Shown piece after piece: positions 1 through 5,898 of a DNA stretch of 8,440 nt. Positions within the stretch are counted from its first letter, which is position 1, and the number at the start of each line of letters is the position of its first letter. The DNA is from Actinomycetota bacterium (lineage in GTDB: Bacteria; Actinomycetota; Actinomycetes; Actinomycetales; Actinomycetaceae). The position numbers and the translations under genes are program-made. The notes under the pieces are model-generated. The model was not told the origin of the DNA, did not search any database, and saw only the letters and a list, made by a program, of their open reading frames with translations. Location of the stretch: assembly GCA_019425105.1 (NCBI GenBank), contig JAHYYD010000090.1, forward strand, positions 1-8,440, given 5' to 3'.

Positions 1-1027
1 GCACCAGGATGAAGCCGGTGACGACGGTGATGAGGATGAAGAGGATCGAACCCTGACCAAACACAGCGGAGGCGATCTGCGAGATCGCCGGATCGATCGG
101 CGTGTTCTCGGGGACGGGCGCGCCCTGGTAGGTCAGCTGGGTTGCGGCATCGTCGACGATCTTCACGCCGGTCGCGCGCGCCAGAACGAGAATCGAAATC
201 ATCATGGAGGCGGCAATCAGACCGAGCATCGCGAGCGTTGTCGCCGCGTTGCGGGACTTGGGGCGGCGGAACATGGGCACGCCGTTGGAGATGGCCTCGA
301 CGCCGGTGAGTGCGGCACAGCCCGAGGAGAAGGCGCGCATGAGCAGGAAGGCTCCCGCGAGCCCCGCCAGGCCGTCGGCGTTGCCAGGAGCAGCCACGAG
401 GTCGTAGGCGGCCGTGGGCGACTCCCCGAGGTGTCCCGTCGCCATCTTCGCAAAACCAACGACGACCATCAGGCCGATGGCAGCCATGTACAGGTAGGTG
501 GGCACGGCGAATGCACCACCGGCCTCGCGCGTGCCGCGCAGGTTCAGGGTCGCCAGGATGACGACGAGCGCAACCGCGATCGGCACCTCATGGCCGAGGA
601 GAGCCGGGACGGCGGTCGTGATGTAGCGGGCGCCCGACGAGATCGAGACGGCAACCGTCAGGATATAGTCGACCAGCAGTGCCGAGGCCACGAGCAGGCC
701 CCAGGAACGGCCCAGGTTCGTGGTGACGACCTCGTAATCGCCACCGCCCGACGGGTAGGCGTGCACCGTCTGACGGTACGACGCGACCACGACCGCGAGC
801 ACGATCGCGACGACGACGCCCACCCACACGGACTGAAGCGCTGCCATCGAACCGGCGAGCGCAAGGGTGAGGAGGACTTCGTCCGGCGCGTAGGCGACGG
901 ACGATAGCGCGTCCGACGCGAAGATCGGCAGGGCGATTCGTTTGGGGAGAAGCTGGTGGCCCATCGCGTCCGATCGCATCGGGCGTCCGATGAGCACGCG
1001 CTTTGCGTAGGCCAACAAGTTCGTCAC
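1..1027 (-). CDS. KimA-like APC-superfamily permease (3' part outside window)
   Basis: An integral membrane transporter of the APC superfamily, probably importing potassium with protons. I translated the minus strand from a GTG at 1027; 342 codons are open to the window edge, so the C-terminus is missing. The start gives MTNLLAYAKRVLIGRP followed by the family signature LLPKRIALPIFASDALSSVAYAPDE, here positions 27-50 of the protein (shown only in part as motif). About eight hydrophobic segments follow. Residues that I recall as lining the K+ site of Bacillus subtilis KimA (D36, Y43, D117, Y118, T121, T230, E233) have equivalents with identical spacing: D39, Y46, D120, Y121, T124, T241, E244. 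The M. tuberculosis counterpart by position is Rv2690c, next to ceoB/ceoC. It is divergent from two RCK regulator genes, which supports a K+ role. No Shine-Dalgarno is seen before the GTG. Amino-acid transport remains the alternative. Confidence 0.85.
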   Translation of the reverse strand, partial: MTNLLAYAKRVLIGRPMRSDAMGHQLLPKRIALPIFASDALSSVAYAPDEVLLTLALAGSMAALQSVWVGVVVAIVLAVVVASYRQTVHAYPSGGGDYEVVTTNLGRSWGLLVASALLVDYILTVAVSISSGARYITTAVPALLGHEVPIAVALVVILATLNLRGTREAGGAFAVPTYLYMAAIGLMVVVGFAKMATGHLGESPTAAYDLVAAPGNADGLAGLAGAFLLMRAFSSGCAALTGVEAISNGVPMFRRPKSRNAATTLAMLGLIAASMMISILVLARATGVKIVDDAATQLTYQGAPVPENTPIDPAISQIASAVFGQGSILFILITVVTGFILV

Positions 1028-1035
1028 GGATGTTA

Positions 1036-1065
1036 AGCGTAGTCCACTAAGCCTGACAGTGGCAG
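1036..1065 (-). promoter_or_regulatory. Candidate promoter of the KimA-like permease gene
   Basis: On the minus strand a -35-like CTGCCA (1065-1060, four of six matches to TTGACA) and a -10-like TACGCT (1041-1036) are 18 bp apart. The -10 ends 8 nt before the GTG at 1027, and no ribosome binding site is visible, so the transcript may be leaderless. The match is modest and this is inference. Confidence 0.3.
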
Positions 1066-1080
1066 CGGCGAAGCGCACAC

Positions 1081-1110
1081 TTGGCTATTACGCGAGGACC
1101 GGAGTACTTT
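1081..1110 (+). promoter_or_regulatory. Candidate leaderless promoter of the first RCK gene
   Basis: TTGGCT (1081-1086) and TACTTT (1105-1110) are separated by 18 bp. Seven bases follow the -10 element before the GTG at 1118, which places the expected transcription start on the G of the start codon. The GGAG at 1101-1104 is 13 nt away, too far to serve as a good ribosome binding site for that GTG. This favours a leaderless mRNA, a common arrangement in actinobacteria. Confidence 0.5.
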
Positions 1111-1117
1111 GGTAGTC

Positions 1118-1783
1118 GTGCACTTTGTGATCATGGGTTGCGGGCGCGTCGGCGCTCGCCTGGCATCGACGTTGGACGCCGCGGGTCATTCCGTGGCGGT
1201 TATTGACCAGGATTCCAAGGCTTTCTCTCGCCTCTCCCCGGACTTTTCCGGTCGTCGCGTGACGGGCGTGGGCATGGACCGCGACTGCCTGCGTCAAGCG
1301 AACATCAAGGAGGCGTACGCGTTCGCGGCAGTCTCCTCGGGTGATAACTCGAACATTATTGCCGCGCGCGTCGCTCGTGAGGTTTTTCACGTTGAACACG
1401 TGGTTGCGCGCATCTATGACCCGACTCGCGCCTACCTGTATGAGCGCCTCGGCATTCCGACTGTTGCGTCCGTCCAGCGCACCGCGGACTCGGTCTTGCG
1501 TCGCCTGCTGCCGCCGGATGCGTCACTGATCTGGTCGCATCCGACCGGTGAGGTCGCTCTCGTCAACGCAACGCCCTCGGCGCCCTGGTATGGCCTGAGC
1601 TTCCAGCTCGTCGAGGAACTGACGGGATGTCGAATCGCGTTTACCTCGCGCCTGGGGTCGATTCGTACGGCGTCGCCTGACCTGGTCGTTCAGGAGCACG
1701 ACCAACTGTACTTTGCGATCAATGGGACAGATACGGCCACGCTGCGCAATCAGCTGGCGAGCGCGCCCAAGACGGAGGAGTGA
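1118..1783 (+). CDS. trkA: TrkA/CeoB-type RCK potassium-regulatory protein
   Basis: A 221-residue cytoplasmic regulator of K+ transport with an N-terminal nucleotide-binding Rossmann (RCK_N/TrkA_N) domain, about residues 1-125, and an RCK_C/TrkA_C domain, about 135-205. The dinucleotide-binding glycine motif is G7-CGRV-G12, and the acidic residue ending strand beta-2 is D30 (AVID), typical of NAD(H)-type or ATP binding. I chose GTG at 1118, giving MHFVIMGCGRVG, which matches the family N-terminus (MRVVVMGCGRVG in CeoB as I remember it). A TTG at 1109 would add three residues but has no usable ribosome binding site. The next gene overlaps or nearly overlaps it. No TrkH/TrkG channel gene is in the window; the divergent KimA-like permease is the nearest possible partner. 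Confidence 0.93.
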   Translation: MHFVIMGCGRVGARLASTLDAAGHSVAVIDQDSKAFSRLSPDFSGRRVTGVGMDRDCLRQANIKEAYAFAAVSSGDNSNIIAARVAREVFHVEHVVARIYDPTRAYLYERLGIPTVASVQRTADSVLRRLLPPDASLIWSHPTGEVALVNATPSAPWYGLSFQLVEELTGCRIAFTSRLGSIRTASPDLVVQEHDQLYFAINGTDTATLRNQLASAPKTEE

Positions 1784-1785
1784 GC

Positions 1786-2484
1786 ATGAAGATCGTCATT
1801 GCCGGTGCCGGTTCGGTGGGACGCAGCGTCGCACTGGAGCTCCTCGCTCACGGTCACGACATCACCCTGATCGACAACATGCCGGAAAAACTGCGTATTT
1901 CCTCGGTCGCGGACGCTGACTGGGTGCTCGCAGACGCATGTTCGCCCGATGCCCTGCGCGACGCTGGCGTGGCTGAGGCCGACGTGATGGTTGCTGCCAC
2001 GGGCGACGACAAGGCGAACCTGGTCATCTCCCTGCTGGCAAAGACCGAGTTTGCGGTCCCCCGCGTCGTCGCGCGCCTGAATAATCCGAAGAACGAGTGG
2101 CTCTTCGATCAGGCGTGGGGGGTAGACGTCTCGGTGTCGACGCCGCGCATCATGACCTCCCTCGTGGAGGAAGCCGTATCGGTGGGTATCCCGGTGCGTC
2201 TCTTCTCTTTCAACACGGCAGCCGTGTCCATGCATGCCCTCATCCTGCCGGATGATTCTCCGGTTGTCGGCAAGCGTGTGCACTCCCTTGAGTTGCCTCC
2301 GCGCTCTGTGCTGGCCGCTCTCCTGCGCGACGGCCGACCCATCACACCGAGCGCCGATGACGTGTTCGAAGCTGCGGACGAGCTACTCCTGCTCGTACCC
2401 GACGCAAACGCTGAGGAGCTGACGAAACTGCGTCAGTTGGTCGCTTTTCCTGAATCCGAAGCATCCTCGGAAGACGAGGAGTAG
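1786..2484 (+). CDS. Second TrkA/CeoC-type RCK potassium-regulatory protein
   Basis: A 232-residue paralogue of the preceding gene with the same two-domain plan. The RCK_N motif is G7-AGSV-G12 with D30 (TLID), and an RCK_C domain spans about 140-207, followed by an acidic tail ending SEASSEDEE. ATG at 1786 is preferred because GGAGGAG (1774-1780) sits 5 nt upstream. A GTG at 1780 would overlap the upstream stop by 4 nt but lies inside the ribosome binding site. Tight spacing suggests translational coupling and roughly equal amounts of both RCK proteins, which may form a mixed gating ring. Its last 52 bp lie antisense to the end of the DUF3159 gene. The equivalent in M. tuberculosis is CeoC, by position and architecture. 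Confidence 0.92.
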   Translation: MKIVIAGAGSVGRSVALELLAHGHDITLIDNMPEKLRISSVADADWVLADACSPDALRDAGVAEADVMVAATGDDKANLVISLLAKTEFAVPRVVARLNNPKNEWLFDQAWGVDVSVSTPRIMTSLVEEAVSVGIPVRLFSFNTAAVSMHALILPDDSPVVGKRVHSLELPPRSVLAALLRDGRPITPSADDVFEAADELLLLVPDANAEELTKLRQLVAFPESEASSEDEE

Positions 2485-3101
2485 CAGCGCAAGCCCCACC
2501 AGGTGGCCCAGGCGCCAACGGCAAAGAGCGGCAGGCCCAAGACCAGCTTGGCGACGCCGAGCGCCGCGACCTGGCCGCTCAGCCACAGGGGCGCCTGAAC
2601 GGCAACACGCAGCGCGAAGATTCCCGCCCACATCCACGTCAGCAGGTTGCACCTGCGCGCCAGGTCCGCGTGTGCCGGGTCGGTCCGCCATCCTTGAGCC
2701 AGACCCGTCAGTGGCCCGTAGAACTGAGCGACGAGGCCTCGCCGACACAGGACGGACAACGCGAAAACAAAGGCCATGGCCACGTTCGTGGCAATGCCCC
2801 ATGCGAAGTAGTTCTCTCCGCGCCCCGTGGCTGCGGCAAAAATGACACCGATCGCGACGCCGAAAAGCCCTGAGAGTGCCTGCTGGACTCCCTGTCGCTG
2901 AACCAGTCGGATCGCGCAGGCAAGTAGTGCCACACACGATGCTGCAACCAGCGTCGGTACGAGGGCACGCGTTGCGACGAAGACGATCACGAACACGAGG
3001 CCCGGAGCTGTCGCTTCGATGACGCCGCGCGTACCTCCGAGCGCGTCTGACCAGGAGAAGTCCTCGGAGGTTGCCTGATCCATCCAACGTGGGGTCGGCA
3101 T
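2433..3101 (-). CDS. DUF3159 family membrane protein
   Basis: A 222-residue polytopic membrane protein of unknown function, last gene of the DUF4193 operon. Hydrophobic segments that could span the membrane lie near residues 31-45, 47-65, 76-92, 98-118, 153-170 and 183-203. The family landmark GRGENYF (about 93-99) sits between the third and fourth, and Trp-rich stretches (WMWAG, WATWWGL) mark the C-terminal half. The start ATG at 3101 shares its A with the TGA stop of the OB-fold gene, so translation is probably coupled. The final 17 residues and stop are read from DNA that also encodes the acidic tail of the second RCK protein on the other strand. The positional homologue in M. tuberculosis is Rv2693c, as I recall. 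A longer reading frame starting upstream in another frame is a shadow. Confidence 0.88.
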   Translation of the reverse strand: MPTPRWMDQATSEDFSWSDALGGTRGVIEATAPGLVFVIVFVATRALVPTLVAASCVALLACAIRLVQRQGVQQALSGLFGVAIGVIFAAATGRGENYFAWGIATNVAMAFVFALSVLCRRGLVAQFYGPLTGLAQGWRTDPAHADLARRCNLLTWMWAGIFALRVAVQAPLWLSGQVAALGVAKLVLGLPLFAVGAWATWWGLRCYSSSSEDASDSGKATN

Positions 3102-3481
3102 CAGCCTTCCCCTGCGATGACGCGATACAGGGGATTGATGATGACGAGGCGATCCCCCGTGCGCCCGACAGTGCCCTCAACTTCTAGGCGCTGGCCGACG
3201 CTGAGTCCGGGAATAGACGTGCGGCCAGGCCAGCGCAGCTCCAGAGTGTCAGTGCCGTCGTAGAGAGTGGCGACGAGGACCCTCTGGGATCCCTCCTCGG
3301 GCGGGTAGGTCATGCCCAGGAGCGTGCCGAAAACGAGCGCGTGAGAGCGGTCCGTCACGTCGCGGATAGGCGTGATGCCGCGGGCGGCGCGCGCCGAATC
3401 CTCGTCGAGAGCTGCATCCAGGGAACGCGCATCCTTATCGAGGCCGAGCGCGGTGCCGACCCGAGCGATCCACGAGGCCAT
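3101..3481 (-). CDS. Small OB-fold nucleic-acid-binding-type protein
   Basis: A 126-residue protein, probably cytoplasmic. Residues 1-40 form a helical segment (MASWIARVG, then an Ala/Asp-rich stretch). From about 45 to 123 there is a beta-rich OB-fold pattern: HALVFGTLLGMTY, VLVATLYDGTDTLELRWPG, GQRLEVEGTVG, and RLVIINPLYRVI. This resembles the RecG/tRNA-anticodon OB-fold proteins annotated in actinobacteria beside DUF3159 (Rv2694c in M. tuberculosis, from memory). The ATG at 3481 lies one base after the TGA stop of the DUF3710 gene. The frame stays open further upstream, but that extension is merely a shadow of DUF3710. Its ligand is unknown; OB-folds bind nucleic acid or mediate protein contacts. 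Confidence 0.85.
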   Translation of the reverse strand: MASWIARVGTALGLDKDARSLDAALDEDSARAARGITPIRDVTDRSHALVFGTLLGMTYPPEEGSQRVLVATLYDGTDTLELRWPGRTSIPGLSVGQRLEVEGTVGRTGDRLVIINPLYRVIAGEG

Positions 3482-3482
3482 C

Positions 3483-4115
3483 TCAGGCCTCCTGAGCACC
3501 CGCGGGCAGGTGCACCGGGAGAAGCTCCAGACGCGTGCGCGGGTGGTCATCACGTCGCACGATGATGCGATCGATGACCTTCTCGATCTCGACACCGGCT
3601 TCCTCGTTCGCGGCAGCCGGGCCGAGGATGTCGATGCGCGCAAACCAGCGGTCGCCTTCGCGACCGATGATGCGCATGCGGGAGGTCGCGGTGCGACCAT
3701 CAGGCATCTGCATCGGCATATCGACGAGCAGCTCGTTGCCGTAGCGTGTCGGATAGTCGGCGACCTTGGCACCCTGCTCTTCGAAACCCTTCCGGATTTC
3801 TTCGCGCAGTTCCTCCCACACACCCCCGGATCGGGGTGCCGCGGCGACGCTCATCTGGATGCCGGAGTTGCCGAGCACGACGAGGATCTGCAGGACGGTC
3901 GTGCCGTCGTCCGCGACCTGCGTCCGCAGCTGCATGCCCTGAACCGCCGGGAACAGGATCGATCCCATGTCGACGTAGCCTTCGGAGGCGTCGACCTCAC
4001 CGTAGTTGCGAGGGCCGGGCTCACTCCAGATCTCCGCGTCTTCATCGCTGAGGCGAGGCAGGGCCTCGACCTCTTCGATCTCGTCTTCGACGGTCTTCTT
4101 CTTACGTCCGAACAT
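3483..4115 (-). CDS. DUF3710 domain protein
   Basis: A 210-residue soluble protein of unknown function. The N-terminus is basic then strongly acidic (MFGRKKKTVEDEIEEVE), suggesting a charged flexible lead. The conserved body begins near residue 45 (YVDMGSILFPAVQGMQLR) and continues through ILVVLGNSGIQMSVAAAPRSG, WEELREEI and DGRWFARIDILGPAA-like segments (here GDRWFARIDILGPAA). ATG at 4115 follows GAGGTAGGA, a ribosome binding site that spans the stop of the upstream DUF4193 gene. It is 9 nt downstream of DUF4193 and 1 nt upstream of the OB-fold gene, so it is part of the same operon. In M. tuberculosis (Rv2696c) dut is the neighbour; here dut is absent at this position. Confidence 0.9.
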   Translation of the reverse strand: MFGRKKKTVEDEIEEVEALPRLSDEDAEIWSEPGPRNYGEVDASEGYVDMGSILFPAVQGMQLRTQVADDGTTVLQILVVLGNSGIQMSVAAAPRSGGVWEELREEIRKGFEEQGAKVADYPTRYGNELLVDMPMQMPDGRTATSRMRIIGREGDRWFARIDILGPAAANEEAGVEIEKVIDRIIVRRDDHPRTRLELLPVHLPAGAQEA

Positions 4116-4124
4116 CGTCCTACC

Positions 4125-4427
4125 TCACATCGCGCACTCGGTGCACACGGGGGCGCCGTTGGCGTCCACGTGGTCGAGCTGCGACGCATGGTGCACGAGG
4201 AAGCACTGCGAGCAGGTGAATTCGTCTTCCTGACGGGGAACAACGTGAACGGTTAGTTCTTCCTTTGACAGGTCAGCGCCGGGAAGCTCGAAATTCTCGG
4301 CGGCCTCGTTCTCGTCTTCCTCGATCTCCGCGGAGCCGGCGTCGTTGCGACGGGACTTCAGCTCTTCGATCGAGTCCTCTGCGACCTCGTCTTCGTTCTT
4401 GCGCGGCGCATCGTAATCGGTTGCCAT
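4125..4427 (-). CDS. DUF4193 family zinc-ribbon protein
   Basis: A 100-residue actinobacterial protein, first gene of the four-gene minus-strand operon. The start MATDYDAPRK is nearly invariant in the family as I remember it. Residues 10-60 are highly acidic and contain the conserved SIEELKSRR and FELPGADLS segments. The C-terminus holds two CxxC pairs, C72-xx-C75 and C95-xx-C98, with HH at 79-80, consistent with one structural zinc site. ATG at 4427 is preceded by AAAGGGGAGA, a strong ribosome binding site, and by a plausible promoter. The function is unknown; zinc ribbon plus acidic region would suit a partner of RNA polymerase or ribosomes, but that is speculation. The M. tuberculosis homologue is Rv2699c. 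Confidence 0.92.
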   Translation of the reverse strand: MATDYDAPRKNEDEVAEDSIEELKSRRNDAGSAEIEEDENEAAENFELPGADLSKEELTVHVVPRQEDEFTCSQCFLVHHASQLDHVDANGAPVCTECAM

Positions 4428-4481
4428 GGTTCTCCCCTTTCGCCACTCGAGCCGGTTCGCGCGAGCGGTCTGTGCGCAGGG

Positions 4482-4510
4482 AGGATAACACTTGTGAGGC
4501 TAATGTGCAA
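4482..4510 (-). promoter_or_regulatory. Candidate promoter of the DUF4193 operon
   Basis: On the minus strand TTGCAC (4510-4505) and TATCCT (4487-4482) are exactly 17 bp apart, a good fit to a housekeeping-sigma promoter. Transcription would begin near 4475, leaving about a 48-nt leader containing the ribosome binding site. A small palindrome GTGTGACAC (4517-4525) lies just upstream of the -35. The plus-strand sepH promoter must lie in the same 166-bp gap, but I could not identify a convincing one. Confidence 0.5.
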
Positions 4511-4582
4511 CCGTTTGTGTGACACGCGCACGACTACGCGACATTCTCGGCATTATTTGAGACGATTCGACCTAGACGTATG

Positions 4583-4590
4583 AGGAGGAA
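4583..4590 (+). promoter_or_regulatory. Ribosome binding site deciding the sepH start
   Basis: AGGAGGAA lies just before GTG-ATG. The distance from its GGAGG core is 5 nt to the ATG at 4594 but only 2 nt to the GTG at 4591, so the ATG is the better start. Confidence 0.6.
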
Positions 4591-4593
4591 GTG

Positions 4594-5832
4594 ATGATTG
4601 AGCTCGAATTGCTCGGGACCAGCGCTGATGGCGAGTCCCTGGTGCTCACCGATGCCCAGGGTGAACGCTACTCGGTGTTGATCTCGGACGAGCTCCGCGG
4701 CGCGACGCGCCGTGACCGTCCGCGGGTGGAGCTTGCGCCCGCTCGTCCGATTCTCGCTCCTCGTGACATCCAGGCGCTGCTGCGTGCGGGCGCCACCCCC
4801 GCGGAGATCGCCTCCGAGCACGGGATGGAGGTCAGCGCGGTGGAGCGCTTCGAGGCTCCCGTTCAGGCGGAAAAGGACTACGCGCTCACGCGTGCGCGCG
4901 CTGTTCGCATCGGCGAGGGCGGTCCGACGATGGGCGATCTGGTCGTTGATCGTCTGGCGGCGCGTGGCGTTGATCCCACTTCCCTGGAGTGGGCTGCGAC
5001 GCGCGAGGCGGGAGAGCCCTGGCAGATTATCGTCACGTTCGTGCAGGGCGCAGCCGAGCATGCTGCGCACTGGCATCTGTCGAATTCCGGTTCTCTCGAG
5101 GCTATCGACCAGGAAGCTCAGTGGCTGACGGAGCAGGTGTCCACGTCCCCGACGGCATCGATCTTTACGCCCCTGCCGCGCACGGCACCTGCTCCCGCCC
5201 CCGATCCGGATGAGGAAGACCTCCGTAACCGTGAGGCGATCCTCGATCAGCTCAACGCTGCGCGCGGTAAGCGTCAGCAGATTGATCTGGACCTGGATGA
5301 CGAGGTGGACGAGGAAGCCGAGTACCTCGCCGCAATTGCGAGTGAGGAGGAGCCGGAGGCAACCGAGCCCGATACCTCCACCGGCCCCATTTCTGCGCGC
5401 ATCTATTCGCTTGCATCCGCACGCACGAAGGCCGAGGTGCCGGCTCCGACGGCCGAGGACGGACTGTTCCCCGCGACCGGCCAGATCCCGTCAGCTCGCC
5501 CCACGGCGACGGGATCCATTCCCGTCGCATCACGCTCGTCCAAGAGCGAGGCCCCGGCCTCGTCGGGCGCCCTCCCGTGGCTGTCTGAAGCTCCCACCTC
5601 CTCGGATGAGGAGAATGCGGGCGAGCCGCAGGCCGAGGAGCAGCAGACCCCAGCAATTCCCATGAAAGCTGTTGCACCCACTGATTCAGCGCCGGGCAAG
5701 GCCGAGGAAGGCGCAACGGGGGCTGTCCCCTCCCAGGGGATTACCGGCTCGCGAATGGCCCGCGCTTCCTCGAAGAAAAACCGCAGGTCGGTGCCCAGCT
5801 GGGATGAGATCCTCTTCGGTTCGAAATCCTAA
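4594..5832 (+). CDS. sepH: Cell division protein SepH (DUF3071)
   Basis: A 412-residue cytoplasmic protein. SepH family members bind FtsZ and promote filament and ring assembly in actinobacteria. The N-terminal DUF3071 domain covers about residues 1-165, starting with a beta-rich MIELELLGTSADG and including the conserved LAPRDIQALLRAGATPAEIA (55-74), a helix-turn-helix that continues through GMEVSAVERFEAPV (77-90). WQIIVTFV and AHWHLS follow (143-163). Residues about 195-395 form a Pro/Ala/Ser/Glu-rich, probably disordered linker with repeated TG-x-[I/V]-P-like motifs. The conserved C-terminal tail is RRSVPSWDEILFG (397-409). The DUF4193 operon is divergent, and a hairpin follows the stop. 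Domain order and both conserved ends make this call firm. The linker is the variable part of the family. Confidence 0.95.
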   Translation: MIELELLGTSADGESLVLTDAQGERYSVLISDELRGATRRDRPRVELAPARPILAPRDIQALLRAGATPAEIASEHGMEVSAVERFEAPVQAEKDYALTRARAVRIGEGGPTMGDLVVDRLAARGVDPTSLEWAATREAGEPWQIIVTFVQGAAEHAAHWHLSNSGSLEAIDQEAQWLTEQVSTSPTASIFTPLPRTAPAPAPDPDEEDLRNREAILDQLNAARGKRQQIDLDLDDEVDEEAEYLAAIASEEEPEATEPDTSTGPISARIYSLASARTKAEVPAPTAEDGLFPATGQIPSARPTATGSIPVASRSSKSEAPASSGALPWLSEAPTSSDEENAGEPQAEEQQTPAIPMKAVAPTDSAPGKAEEGATGAVPSQGITGSRMARASSKKNRRSVPSWDEILFGSKS

Positions 5833-5843
5833 GGACTCGCTCA

Positions 5844-5883
5844 CGGCAGGCGGTCGCTCTTGGCACAGAGCGGCCGCTTGCCG
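5844..5883 (+). terminator. Hairpin terminator between sepH and the phosphatase gene
   Basis: The arms 5844-5860 and 5867-5883 pair over 17 positions around a 6-nt loop TGGCAC, with two G-T pairs (5849/5878 and 5854/5873) and no gaps. There is no clear T-tract on either side, which is usual for GC-rich actinobacterial terminators. In plus-strand RNA the two odd pairs are G-U wobbles; in minus-strand RNA they become A-C mismatches. The hairpin should therefore work better for sepH than for the convergent phosphatase gene. Confidence 0.65.
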
Positions 5884-5898
5884 CATGTCAGCGGATTC

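Noticed and set aside
431..907. Plus-strand frame of 158 codons antisense to the permease
   Set aside because: Arg/Asp/His-rich antisense artefact; the minus-strand permease frame is continuous and clearly homologous to APC transporters.
1028..1117. c-di-AMP (ydaO) riboswitch ahead of the KimA-like gene, as in Bacillus
   Set aside because: The gap is only 90 bp, is shared with a divergent gene, and shows no room or conserved elements for that large RNA.
2383..3180. Minus-strand frame of 265 codons overlapping the DUF3159 gene
   Set aside because: Out-of-frame, Arg-rich shadow; the DUF3159 frame carries the membrane segments and the GRGENYF landmark.
3482..3823. N-terminal extension of the OB-fold protein to 240 residues
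   Set aside because: The extension reads DUF3710 DNA in the wrong frame and is Arg/Ser-rich; the family start at MASWIARVG fits the 1-nt gap.
3372..4256. Long plus-strand open frame of 294 codons antisense to the DUF3710 and OB-fold genes
   Set aside because: Composition is Arg/His/Asp-rich with no recognisable domain; it is the antisense image of well-supported genes in GC-rich DNA.
4517..4533. GTGTGACAC palindrome and TGTGA half-site as a CRP/GlxR-type operator
   Set aside because: Only one half-site matches the TGTGA-N6-TCACA form; the second half is degenerate, so a chance match is likely.
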